This document shows positions 47,520 through 57,971 of a DNA stretch of 64,000 nt, one piece after another. The DNA is taken from contig SCFE01000056.1 in NCBI GenBank assembly GCA_004352715.1, positions 547,684 to 611,683 of the forward strand, written 5' to 3'. The position numbers and the translations under genes are program-made. The notes under the pieces are model-generated. The model ran no database searches. It was not told the DNA's origin and was given only the letters and a program-made list of their open reading frames with translations. The stretch comes from Hofstenia miamia (Eukaryota > Xenacoelomorpha > Acoela). The stretch's first letter is position 1. Each line of letters begins with the position of its first letter.

Positions 47520-49352
47520 ATATATTATTATATTTCATCACATTTCATAGTTTCATGCTGGCATTCCTCTCAGCTTAGGGAACTCACCAGTTCCCAGGGA
47601 GTCTGAGAGCTTTCCTCAGGACTCTAGCTGTTCCTAACAGTGCTGCCACTCCTCCCCACTTTGGTACTCCCAACTCCTCCAAGTATCTCTTATGCTTCTT
47701 ACTAACTGCTCCTAGAGAGCCTACTACTACCAGGACTACTTGAACTTCCACAGCCTTTCTATTTCCTCTGCCAACTCCCTGTACTTGTCTATCTTTTCTT
47801 TCTCCTTTCTTTCTATATTCCTCTCTTCTCTGTCACATACTTCTGTGTTCCTCCAGTATTCTCTATGCATTGCCTTCTGCCTATACCTTGTTTATTTCTC
47901 TAATTCCCTCAGTCAATTCTTGTTCCACATAAGTATTCCCACCAATTATCCCAACACTGGTATTACCCATGTATTAATTGCTTTTATACTATTCTGTTTA
48001 TTAAATGCTGACTTCTGTAGTACCTTGCTTACTCTCCTCTTGTATTCTTCTCTTTTACTCCTAAGTACTTGTGCCCCTCTTTGACTTCCTCAATCATACC
48101 CCACTGCTCAACTTCAAACCATCCCCATCCACATGCTTGCCTCTAATCATTGTCACTACTGCACACTTCCCTAATCCAAACTCTAATAATGAATCTCTGC
48201 TTGCCTTCTCCAATGTCTCCACTTGCTTCTGCAACATCTTCCTTGAACTAGCATACATCTTCAGGTCATCCATGTACCATATGTGACTCACTGCTCTACC
48301 ATTTTTCTCCAGCTTATACCCTATGCCTGTCTCCTTTAACTTTTCTGTGATAGTGATTAAGCTAACTACAAACAGAAGTGGTGCTAAGCAGTCTCCCTGG
48401 AATATGCCTCGCCTAAACCTCAACCTTTGCCTGTTTATCTCAGTCTGCCACTTTCCCACCTCCCTCTCTAGAAAGTCAACCCATTTCCGTGAAACTACAT
48501 TGGCCTCTAATGTCCTCAGTACCCACCTATGCGATATGCTGTCATATGCCTTCCTGTAGTCTATCCATGCCATTGCTAAGTTTGTCTGCCTTCTTCTACA
48601 ATTCTCCACCACTGCCTGGTGTATCAACAACTGATCTTTGCATCCTCTTGTCTTTGTCCTACATCCTTTCTGCTCCTCTGGTATCAACTGTTCTGTTCTA
48701 AGTAACATGCCAGCCTACTTGAAATTACAGAAGTTAGCAATTGCCACGTTGTTGGCCTGAAATTGCTTGCTTCACTACCCTTCTTTGGGTCCTTCTGTAC
48801 CAGAAATGTCGTTCCCACTACCATCGACTGTGGACACCCACTCCTCCAATGCTTCTGCTAGTCTCTCATGAACACTTCAGCACCTCACATGCACCTGCAT
48901 ACACTAAGCTATTTACTCCCCTCCAACACTTTATTGACCTTTGCTGTCTCTACTGCTAGCTTGCTTTTCTTAACTCCTCATGGAACTGGCAACCTAGTTC
49001 TCTCACCTACTTCTTCCTTCATCTTTTCTTTTATTGCAGCTGTAGTGTCAACGTCTACTGGTTCTGCTGCTTCCACCACTTCTGTCACAACGTCTATCAC
49101 TTCACCTTCCGTTTGCTTAATCTTTTCAACTCTCTTTTTCCCAACTGTAACTTTCACACTTGTCCTGCAAGCCTCTGCTCTGTAACTTCTAATCCCATTC
49201 CTGCCTTCCTCCAACATTCTCTTTCTGTAACCCCTATCATCTGGCCTTCTTCTTCTGTAACACTCCAGTGCTGTTCTGTTCTGCTCATCTGTCCATTTAT
49301 GCCATCGTCCATTGGTCTGTGTGGATCCTATACTACCATTTCTCGAGTCCAT
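47520..49352 (-). pseudogene. R4/Dong-like site-specific-type LINE ORF, internally deleted
   Basis: The likely start at 49352 opens MDSRNGSIG and is followed by a Trp-containing, helix-rich DNA-binding-like segment (RWHKWTDEQNRTALECY). From about 48,830 the reverse transcriptase reads [39 protein letters not shown] and [20 protein letters not shown] (first catalytic Asp). Then come [31 protein letters not shown] (catalytic YMDD) and FGLGKCAVV. The thumb has EEVKEGHKYLG. The C-terminus near 47,720-47,580 has VVLVVVGSLGAVSKKHKRYL, WGGVAALLGTARVLRKALRL and a stop. A deletion near 47,900 and frameshifts remove the zinc-knuckle/endonuclease region, so it is inactive. The motifs fit the R4/Dong branch of the R2-type LINEs. 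Confidence 0.85.
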
Positions 49353-49463
49353 ACTCCCGATTGTGGAGTCCGCCTGACCTGAGATTCTTCTCACACTCTT
49401 ACCATTTAAGGCCAGCCGGGGACTGAGAGCTTTGCTTTCGTTGTCACTTTCATATTACGAAAG

Positions 49464-49536
49464 GGTCGGGGCAGGGCTCGAACCAGGGTCTTCGCGGTCC
49501 CAGTTTCGCGTTCTACCCCTTGGCCACTGGGACTCT
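49464..49536 (-). other. tRNA-like head with A and B boxes at the LINE 5' side
   Basis: On the minus strand the segment reads TGGCCAAGGGG (A box) and, 37 bases further on, GGTTCGAGCCC (B box), the internal promoter of a tRNA gene or tRNA-derived SINE. The acceptor stem cannot pair, so it is not a functional tRNA. It lies between a trinucleotide repeat and the R4/Dong-like ORF. About 110 bases of GC-rich leader separate it from the ORF start. It could be a tRNA-derived 5' region of the LINE, a SINE head, or a target-site relic. Confidence 0.6.
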
Positions 49537-49564
49537 ATATTATTATTATTATTATTATTATTAC

Positions 49565-49606
<42 letters not shown>

Positions 49607-49610
49607 TATA
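49535..49610. repeat. (TAT)n microsatellite, 5' side of the R4/Dong-like copy
   Basis: About 25 TAT/TTA units with a few interruptions directly adjoin the tRNA-like head. In LINE orientation this is (TAA)n or (ATA)n. Confidence 0.95.
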
Positions 49611-49769
49611 AAATTTGTCAATAAATGTAGTTGTAGTTTATGGCTTTCTATTTGTATTTTGCAGTATTAAATTGCTGTGACTCATATATTTGCAAAAAAC
49701 ATTTAGTAGTAAAAGTAATCAATTTCGATTTCAATGTTAACACCTCTTCCAATGCAATAATAAATAAAT

Positions 49770-50400
49770 AAATAAATGTATTTACAGATTCAACTGATAT
49801 ACAAAAACTATTTGGGTAATATACTTTACAAATATACATCTAGGTTCATTTTGATTTTTCTGCAATTACTACAGAAGCATCTTATGGACCATGTGCAGAG
49901 ATTTCCAACCAAGAATTCTCGTGGAAAGAAATTCCAATATAGAGTATACAAGCGATGTTTCAAACCAGGGAATTCTAAAATGTAAATTCGATATGGCAAT
50001 GAATTTGCTATCCTTGGAATTCTTATTCAAAAATGTGAATACGATTTTACCCTTTTGGTCTTTTTTAATCTGAAAATATCATGCTTTCTTCTACCTTCAT
50101 GATTTACTGGGTTAAGATAAAGTTTATCGCTCCATTTCATATCAAATCGACTGTTGACAATTTTACAAAGGAATATCAAGCTTTCCAGTTCAATACCTAA
50201 TACCAGTGGTCGCATATTTAAATTTAACAGCCTTTCCTTAAAGCTTAGTTCATAATCATTTAGCATCCATTTAGTATATTGATTGAACAAAATATAAGGT
50301 AAGCGAATCATTAGTTGCATAAGAGAACGCCGACCCAATACAATAAAGTAAAAATATGTAGGCTTTGCGCAAAACTTGATTATTTCATATAAGAACATCT
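49770..50400 (-). pseudogene. APE-type LINE ORF2 C-terminal part
   Basis: An open 123-codon frame (50398-50027) contains RRSLMQLMIRLPYILFNQY and MLNDYELSFKERLLNLNMRP, then LESLIFLCKIVNSRFDMKW. A frame change gives FIRIPRIANSLPYRI and FPGLKHRLYTLYWNFF. The LS-x-x-ERL-x-x-L-x-L-x-P-L motif and the NSLP motif mark the region after the thumb in APE-type LINEs. The upstream palm is absent. Confidence 0.6.
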
Positions 50401-50689
50401 AAATACACGAAGCGATTCTTGCATGCTTTTTGTAATTAGATTTTTGCAATTTATTGCTCTTAGTAATGTAAATGAAACAAATGATGATGGCTAAGATTAA
50501 TGCACTGAAAGTTAAAGGTTATGGCAGCTGTACGTCTAAATTTATAATGATGTATTTTTCTATTATCGGGAAGGCGCAAAAGGTTCACATATGTTTTTGA
50601 AACTAGAAATGATTATGAAATGTTTTTCATGTTCCTACGAATTTGTAAATTTACTCATTGTTCTTGGTTAAGCATAAATTAAGTTTCTT

Positions 50690-50970
50690 GATGGCATTTG
50701 CTTTACTTGATTTTAGAAAAGCAAATAGTTCGATATCTTAAGAAAAGATGGTTTCAATCACATCAATAAAATGGTAAAGTTACCCAAGGATATTATGCAA
50801 GGCCCAATATTATTGCACCTTGTTGGTATTTGAAAATTTTGTTTACTGGAATTGACACGTGCATTTTAATAGCAGCAAAAAATCCTTTCGTAGATATTGA
50901 AAGCTTTTTGCATGTATTGTCTAAATATTGGATATGTGAGAGAAGTTTTAAAACTTAAAATAAAAAAATT
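50690..50970 (+). pseudogene. Decayed LINE reverse transcriptase, same family as 16.9 kb
   Basis: AFALLDFRKANSSIS aligns with the first palm motif of the 16.9 kb LINE. TCILIAAKNPFVDIESFLHV aligns with TCILRTAKNPFEATTHLTKD there. The intervening part is shortened and full of stops. Confidence 0.5.
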
Positions 50971-51647
50971 TAAAAGCTTTAGTAAAGCAAGTCATTCTAT
51001 TGAAGTAGAAATTTGTTTCTCGAAGGTTTTTGAATAAGATGTTGATATTGTCCGAAAATGTCTTAAATTCTGATCAAGTGTAGTTGACATACTTATCCAT
51101 TCATAGATTTTTTGGATCCAAGTGTTTTAAATTCCAAGTCCATGAAATCCATGGGATTTCCACTGATATATGGATTGTTAAAAAGACAGCTAGAAGTGGT
51201 TAAAGAAAAGCATCATGAGCAAATTGAAAATTACATCAGAATTAATAGGGATCGGCAGCATACCGTACCAAGTAAAATACTGTGGTGATATTTTCGATAT
51301 CCAAGTATAGAAATTTTGGTTAAAGTAAGAATAACTACAATAAAATTATTTACGCTTAGTACGCTATGCTCTAAGTTTATATGAAATTGCTTGTATTAAT
51401 AGACAGTAAATTACAGTTCAAATTTTTTCAACAAATCGAATTGAAAAGGATCTACAGATAAGTATTTGTATTACTTGTTTTATTACAAACAGTACTTAGC
51501 TTCAATCCCGACTTAACAAATATCGGTTAGAGAGGGGCAAGCTACATTTACTGCCCAGCAAATGCACTAACTAAAATGATTTTTACTGTTTAAATTTTAA
51601 AATTTAGAGAGTTTTGTAGGAGATATTTCTAGGAAATAATTGATGAA
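50971..51647. other. No gene seen
   Basis: AT-rich, with no supported feature. Confidence 0.45.
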
Positions 51648-51653
51648 TTTATT
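51648..51653 (-). terminator. Possible polyadenylation signal for the 181-residue ORF
   Basis: AATAAA on the minus strand, about 95 bases after the ORF stop codon. Confidence 0.35.
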
Positions 51654-51747
51654 TTCGCTTTCACTATTTTTTTGAACTGAAATGTATGATCTTCCAAAAA
51701 ATAATAGGTTCGGATGATGATGGATTTATGTATGTTCAATTGGATAA

Positions 51748-52293
51748 CTACTCTAAATATTTTATTAGACGAATTATTACTGAGGGTAAAGATAAATCTA
51801 AGTAGTCTATTTGGCGTTTAACCCCAAACTCCTTCTCTGTTGCACATGGAAATGTCTCTAAGTTTGAAAATATTGTGTTTGAATTCCACTGAATCAATGT
51901 TTTATCAAACGTGCAATCATGATCAACTCTTACAATAGTACATTTTTCTTCACCAAAGATAGAGGCTAGGATCTTCGCGTTTGCTATTGAATATACATGA
52001 TCACTGGTTATAACCATCAATATCAATCTATTATGCCTTTTTAACATTTGAAAGTCTTTGTAAGAAGCATTGCTATCAGATCGATAGAATACATATTTTG
52101 CCTTGTCTAGGTTAATGTGTTTTAGGCTGAAACTAAAGATACCAGTATTATTTACCTCATCTCTGAAAATCTTGCTGCTATATTGGCGAAAGTGAGTGAA
52201 AATCTGACGGAAAAGTATAGTGGCGTATTCATTTTTTTGCTTTGATGATTGCAAAATTAATATACCATAACTATTTTGCTCTCCAAACGACAT
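51748..52293 (-). CDS. Intact 181-residue ORF of unknown function
   Basis: This is the longest uninterrupted ATG-to-stop frame in the window not involving a gap or a recognised transposon. ATG at 52293 has A at -3, with an in-frame TAA four codons upstream, so the start is well placed. The protein is mixed alpha/beta in character: GILILQSSKQKNEYATILFR near residue 10, KYVFYRSDSNASYKDFQM near 66 and RLILMVITSDHVYSIANAK near 88, then IFGEEKCTIVRVDHDCTF. No signal peptide or membrane segment is seen. No family is recognised. It may be a one-exon host gene or the last exon of one. Confidence 0.5.
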   Translation of the reverse strand: MSFGEQNSYGILILQSSKQKNEYATILFRQIFTHFRQYSSKIFRDEVNNTGIFSFSLKHINLDKAKYVFYRSDSNASYKDFQMLKRHNRLILMVITSDHVYSIANAKILASIFGEEKCTIVRVDHDCTFDKTLIQWNSNTIFSNLETFPCATEKEFGVKRQIDYLDLSLPSVIIRLIKYLE

Positions 52294-52479
52294 TTGCGTA
52301 GGAATTTAGACACATTGATGTAATTGAAAGGAAATTCATACGTGCTCTTCAGTAGACATTGCTTAGTGCATAACTACCAACAAAACTGATTTCTTCATTT
52401 GGTTACTGTTTCTATGTTACATGATTTCCTCTTTGGGTAGGGATATCCCGAGGATGATAAAACTGAGTCTGAGGCAGAT

Positions 52480-53250
52480 CTAGACATGGAGAGAAAATTT
52501 AAACCCAAACCCGATCCGGCAAACAAAACCTTGGACCAGCTCACTTAGACAAATTCGGTCCATTTTAGGCCCATTTTTGATACTTATCAAAATATTTTTT
52601 TCAATTTCTCGGTTTCTTCAATCAAAGTTTAGTATATTAGAAACATAATAAAATCTACAGACTGAAATTTGAAAAACTAAAATTGAGTCTTAGATGAATA
52701 TATATGATACTAATGTGAATTTTCAATATGTAAACTTCAATTTTCAACACTTGATATATAAATGATATTGATTTCACTGCATTTTGTTGAATGTCGTGTA
52801 ATGGTAAGATATTTTTTGAGATATTGTCCATTTTAGACCAATTTTTTGCAATAATTAGGCCCATGTTTGAGGACTTTGGCGTTATATTATTTAACAAATT
52901 TGACTCAAATCCAAATTCTGTTACTTATAATGTAGGGTAATCCAAAACTAAAAACATCTGTTATTTTGCTTGAAAAAAAAATTTATTAGGCCAAATATTC
53001 TGCCAACATGAATTTTTACGAATTTCTTCAAGGAAAGAAGGTGCTTCTTCACATAATGATGTTTAATTTTCCTGTGCAGGATCAGTTGCATACTTACCTC
53101 AATTAAGAAAACAAGCCTATTAGAAGCCAAGAAAACAAAAATGGATTTATGAATCTGTCCAGCGTGTCTTTAAAATACTGATGAACACTAGAGAGTGACA
53201 ATGTAAGGTAAACATGGACCAAAACCCGACCCGATCGGAATATTTACTCA
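52480..53250. mobile_element. hAT-like element with CCCGA subterminal repeats
   Basis: ACCCAAACCCGATCCGG near 52,500 and ACCCGACCCGATCGG near 53,228 bracket an AT-rich core. The right end reads TAGAGAGTGACA, then TAAACATGGACC, matching the reverse complement of 16,700-16,754. The core near 52,600-52,760 resembles 3,505-3,660. Precise ends and duplication are not resolved, so limits are approximate. Minus-strand splice-like signals occur near 53,110. Confidence 0.5.
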
Positions 53251-53254
53251 TTCT

Positions 53255-53479
53255 CTAATGAACACATGTTAGAACAACTTGAAAATCTTGGGGTATTGAT
53301 GCATCTATTGTTGAATGTGTTTCATTCAAGTGAGCATATATTTTCAATGAAAACTCCAATTTCTTAAAAACCTTCTCTCCATACCTATTTTTCAGAAAAT
53401 CAGGAGCACATTGGGAACAACAAATTACTTCAGATAATTTTCTTTGAATAAATTGTAACCAGGCTGAATTTTGAACCAT
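53255..53479 (-). CDS. Candidate exon or small ORF, unknown
   Basis: An open 74-codon frame with ATG (FIQRKLSEVICCSQCAPDFL, then KNRYGEKVFKKLEFSLKIYA) has balanced composition and a possible internal donor (AATAG-GTATGG). No motif is recognised. Its neighbourhood contains the 181-residue ORF on the same strand, but no splice path between them could be shown. Confidence 0.25.
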   Translation of the reverse strand: MVQNSAWLQFIQRKLSEVICCSQCAPDFLKNRYGEKVFKKLEFSLKIYAHLNETHSTIDASIPQDFQVVLTCVH

Positions 53480-54269
53480 AAATGAAAAGGGAAACAGTCA
53501 TTATCCTGTGGTATATTCAGATTTTAAATATCCCTAGTAGTTCGTGAGTTATGAGTATCTAATTATGTTTTAGGAAAATATTAAAAAATTCCAAGTAAGT
53601 TTAAAGCTAAATTCTTGTTAACATGTTACTCGTAGCAGTAAGAGATTTTGACGACTTCTGAATTCCAATTTAATTTGGCATGTTGGGTTAACACTTAGAT
53701 TGAAAAATTTGGAATTACGAAATCCGTGCGAATAAATTGCTTTAGCACATGTTCAAAAATTCTAAGTATGGATTGGGTTCTTTTTGTAAGACAAAAATGA
53801 AGAAAATTTGTCTATAAGCACAGATAAATATTGCGCAGTAATAAATAAACCTTAAAATTGAAAGAAGTTTAATAGTACATGTACATATGCGAGATATGCA
53901 ACGCATTAACCATCAAATCAATTAAGATGACATCCAAAGATCCAGACTTTAGTAACAGTGACTTTTGGTGATAAAGTTATCAAAGCCCATTAGTATAATA
54001 TTCAGAACAATGAATGAACTAAATGAAATGATTTTGTACTAAAAAACTAAAATTTTTGAAGTACATGTATATTCAACCATCAATGAATAAACAAGAAACT
54101 ACATTTTGAAGTGAACAAAAAAATAATGAAAATATCATAAGTTAGTTGAATAGTTGCATTTTAATAAATTCTTCTATCACATTACTTCTACTCGACTAGA
54201 GTATTAATGAATGTATACAGATGGACAAAATAACATTTTTAAATTTCTAAAATATATCAAAGAAAAATA
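53480..54269. other. No gene seen
   Basis: AT-rich, with no supported feature. Confidence 0.5.
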
Positions 54270-55710
54270 ATTTAAAAAATATTATGGGAAATGACTTTCT
54301 AAATGCTGTCCTTTGGTAGTGCTATGACTATCATTGTTAATCTTCTCTCTTTATCTATCACATCTATGTTAGGATCTTAGATGATTTAATGGCTCCAACT
54401 CTTTATTTGTCACTTACATCAACTCTTCCATCCATGCGGTTCCTCACTGAATTTTCGCGACAGCTCGTTTCTGTGCTGCCATCATTAGGGCTTCTTTTGC
54501 TTTAGTCCTGTATTCTTTAGGCACCTGTCTTTTTTCCTCAAATGTTCTTTATGCACTGCCTTCTGGCTATGTTTTGTTTCTCTCTTTACTTCTATTCTAC
54601 TCTGGTGTGCTTTCTTTCCTTTAATATGTGTTATCATCTTCCTTAATTCGTTATTGACCTAACCCAAAGTCCAACACAGATTACCTTCTTGCTTTCTCCA
54701 ATACCTCTGCATCATTTTCCTTTGATTAGCGTGTATATTGTATTTGTCCATGGGTGACTCACAACGTTACCATTTTTCATTAATTTATATCATACATCTG
54801 ACTCTAGTTTGTCTGTGATTGGGCTTAAGCTAACTGTAAACAGTAATGGTACTAAGTTAGTTAGCTGAAATATCCCAAGACTAAACTTTAGGATGTGGTC
54901 ATCCAACTCAGCCTACTACTTTCTCACTTTCTTAAATAGAAAACCAACCCATTTGTGTCTTCAATAGTAATCTAAGCGATACTCCTACCGATGCCATTGC
55001 TAAGTTGCACCTGTTCCTTTTAAATGTTCAACTACTTCCTAGTCTATTAGTAACTGATCTTTGCCTCCTCATTCTTTGTCCCGCACTCTTTTTGCTTCTC
55101 TGGGATCAGGCTGTTCTTCTCTAATTAACAATTTTAGTCTACTTCAAATAACTGAGGTTAACAGAGTCAATGTAGTAGGCAGACATGCTATTTACCAGAT
55201 GCTGCCTACCTTATTCATTTGATTGGTACTTTCTGTATCAGGAATGCTATTTCCACTAGTATCACGTTTGGACACCCACTGATAACACATTACACCAATG
55301 TTACTGCGAGTCTTACATGAACATTTTTTGCACTCCTTTAACCAATACTCATGTGCCAAGTCTCTGCATAACTACTTCTATTTTTTTATCTTCTTCGGAG
55401 TTTACCTCAGTTTTGATGTTGCTATCATCTCATTTTGGAATCTAAGCTCTTTCTTAATCTGTTCATCGTCTATCTCTGGTCCATCATTCTCTCTATGCTC
55501 TCACAGAAATGCACTACCTTCTCCCCTGCATTAGCTGTATGCTTTCTTCTCCAAAGAATTCCTTGTGGAAACCTCCATAATCTTGTCTATATTTTCTCGT
55601 GATCCGTTCTGTTGCCCTCTCTATCACTATTAAGTACTTATGAACTTCCTTGATCTCTTCAAGCATTTCCCCACAGCTTGTTTTTAAGCCATCATCTTCT
55701 AATCATTAGT
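54270..55710 (-). pseudogene. Highly decayed, rearranged R4/Dong-like copy
   Basis: Base-level similarity to the 47.5-49 kb copy is clear: TTGCTTTCTCCAATACCTCT, GTATTTGTCCATGGGTGACT, GTGATTGGGCTTAAGCTAAC and AACTGATCTTTGCCTCCTCA all have counterparts there in the same order. At 54,440-54,600 it matches the segment after the reverse transcriptase seen in the 35.5 kb copy. The piece at about 55,560-55,700 corresponds to the thumb and should lie lower, so the copy is rearranged or made of two fragments. No open frame survives. Confidence 0.7.
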
Positions 55711-56159
55711 TCTTTTTATTAACATTGTTAAGAAAATTTTAATTCACTGAATAAATTGCGCTGACACTTTTTAGCTAACGTCAAAATAACCATTTTCAGC
55801 GCATGATGCAGCATTAGAATGTGTGTTATAATACTTCTATGTTTTGAATTTTGAATTGCTATAGCCTCTCTGAATACAACTTTATTGCAGCGGCGCTTAG
55901 TAAAAATTCGTGACTATTATAGAGACTCTGAATAGCTTAGATTTACCTTTATAACGACGTTAAATGCACCCAGGTTTGGCTCCCATATCGGACAACTCTA
56001 GATGCTTCAAAATGATAAATTAAGAGCTTTGGACTATTCCTGAAAGTGTGTTTAAGCATTTACCATGTTACAGGCATACATTTATTTATAATTATTATGT
56101 AAATTTTTTCACTCAAGAAATTTTTGAAAAAGCTAAAAAGATATTTTGTGGGATTCATG
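55711..56159. other. No gene seen
   Basis: No supported feature. Confidence 0.45.
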
Positions 56160-56650
56160 TCATTTATTGACAGTTTGAGCAGCATCAAAAACAACTAGAA
56201 CATCAATCCAATATGATAAAGGAAAACAATAAGAATTTAAATATTTCATAGTAGAATGACAAGAATTAACACGGCATTTGTCATGCATGCAATTTGTAAA
56301 TTGTGTAATTAGATGCATGCATATAAATGTATTTACAAATGTAAAATTAGTCATTAAAATTTCAAAATTCATTGAATTAAAGCTTTGCTTAAGTCTAAAA
56401 GGGCTATGCAACTAGGTTTATTTTGGGATTTACTTGAGGTGTGTAAATAAGATTGGCCTACAGTTTTTTTCGCAAAGAGGGGATCTCCATTTTTATACAA
56501 AGGTGTTATATCTGACTTTTTCATTGTGCCCGGAAATTCATTTTCAACTATAAATTGATTAAATGCAAGTAATCTTTTGGCACACTTTTGACAATCCACC
56601 AAATTCATCAGAACTGCAAAGTGTATGAGAGGCGATGTAAGGTAAACCAC
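56160..56650 (-). pseudogene. APE-type LINE linker and first palm motif
   Basis: The minus-strand frame reads FAVLMNLVDCQKCAKRLLAF, NQFIVENEFPGTMKKSDITP and LYKNGDPL, then PSCIALLDLSKA. In the next frame NSMNFEIL continues it. ALLDLSKA-NSMNF is shared with the 16.9 kb LINE. The rest of the palm is missing. It directly adjoins the piggyBac relic to its right. Confidence 0.65.
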
Positions 56651-56699
56651 TCAATGCAAAACTATTGGTTGCAACTGTTCGTGGGAATATAGTGTTTGT

Positions 56700-57386
56700 A
56701 GCATAGTCTTCCATGAAACTACAACTTATTCGTCAATTGTTAACTGAGGTTCTAGATTATATAATTTTTGTAAATTCTGTACAAAAATTTTCCATAATTC
56801 GCTAATTTTTGAAAATCGATTTTCCTTTACTGCTTTACTATTGCGGCGTACTATACCAAAGCTGCTAAATATCGCGATAATGTTGTCTATATGCATCAGC
56901 AAATAAATATATACCAATGAAACATTCAATGTGACTTCGAATAACAGGCTCACATTTCTTATTGAAAAATGGTGATGCACGCAGAGGTTTCAAACGTCTA
57001 CCTTCAATATTCGTGTAGTAAACAATCTTATCAACAATTTGATCAAATATAATATGGGTTTTCGTGCTTGACAAAACATAGAAAACACTTCAACAAATTT
57101 GATACATGTTCTCTCCCAACTTCCACTTGACTTACTTTCCTCCAGACGTTTTCAATCAAATTACCATGACGCTGATTTCTGAGCTATTGTCACATCTGTC
57201 GTCATCATCAACTGAATATAAACTTTCGGTTGGAAATTCTTAGTCGTCATCTATTATATCATTAGCATACTCATCATCATTACCTGCTTCAGACTGATCA
57301 GAAATCTCATCATCTTCCGTATCCAAAAACAGTTTTAACAGTTCTTCTCTAGAATATCTGTTTGCTATAGGTCTAGATAGTGACAT
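56700..57386 (-). pseudogene. piggyBac transposase, N-terminal half, broken
   Basis: The start codon at 57386 gives MSLSRPIANRYSREELLKLF and an acidic stretch (DTEDDEISDQSEAGNDDEYA) that ends at a stop. The second block at 57074-56865 has FDQIVDKIVYYTNIEGRR and IRSHIECFIGIYLFADAYRQ. The third, to 56726, has ENRFSKISELWKIFVQNLQK and YNLEPQLTIDE, the motif before the second catalytic region. An acidic N-terminus, the FD-x-IV-x-x-T-N helix bundle, and LTIDE are all piggyBac features in the right order. Stops and frame changes make it inactive, and the C-terminal half is absent, replaced by a LINE relic. Confidence 0.8.
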
Positions 57387-57971
57387 AATTCAATGGGTGC
57401 GTTCGCGATCGCAAACCGGCACAACTGAATAGTTGGCTTTCAGTTGTCAACGTATTCGCGATAGCATTCCGTTGTTTACCAACCTATTCGCGCAATCCAC
57501 CGGTTTTGCACTCAGCGTCAACTGGAGCATTCGCGCAATCCACCGGTTTGCAAAATCAGTGTGCACGAAACGCCAACTGATTCGCTTTTTAGTTGGGTTT
57601 GGCTGAAATCAATTAAATTTTATAAAAAGTCAAAAATTGAAGAATTATTTGACATATGTCAATTTATAACACCCCATCTATTTGCATAACCTTGAATAAT
57701 TAGCTAAGGAAACAGAAAATTTCAATTTTAACGAGGGATTGGTATAATAATACATTTTTAAAAATATAAATATATCAATCTGTTTTTTATCTAACATATC
57801 ATGATATTTTTGATATTTCTGATATTTTAATAGTACAGTAATATAGATGTTCGTAAAATTTGTATTTTATAAAACCTATTTATCAATATTTTTTCAAAGT
57901 AACCTATAGATTTGAGTTTGGCTGCTGTATTTTTTGGTTAATAACATTGTTTTGTACTCCTCTAAAAAGAT

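Noticed and set aside
48094-48708. YMDD motif as possible viral polymerase
   Set aside because: The surrounding motifs are those of an R4/Dong-type LINE; no viral genes are near.
48323-49382. Several plus-strand ORFs over 70 codons
   Set aside because: They are antisense to the minus-strand R4/Dong-like coding sequence, which has the recognisable motifs.
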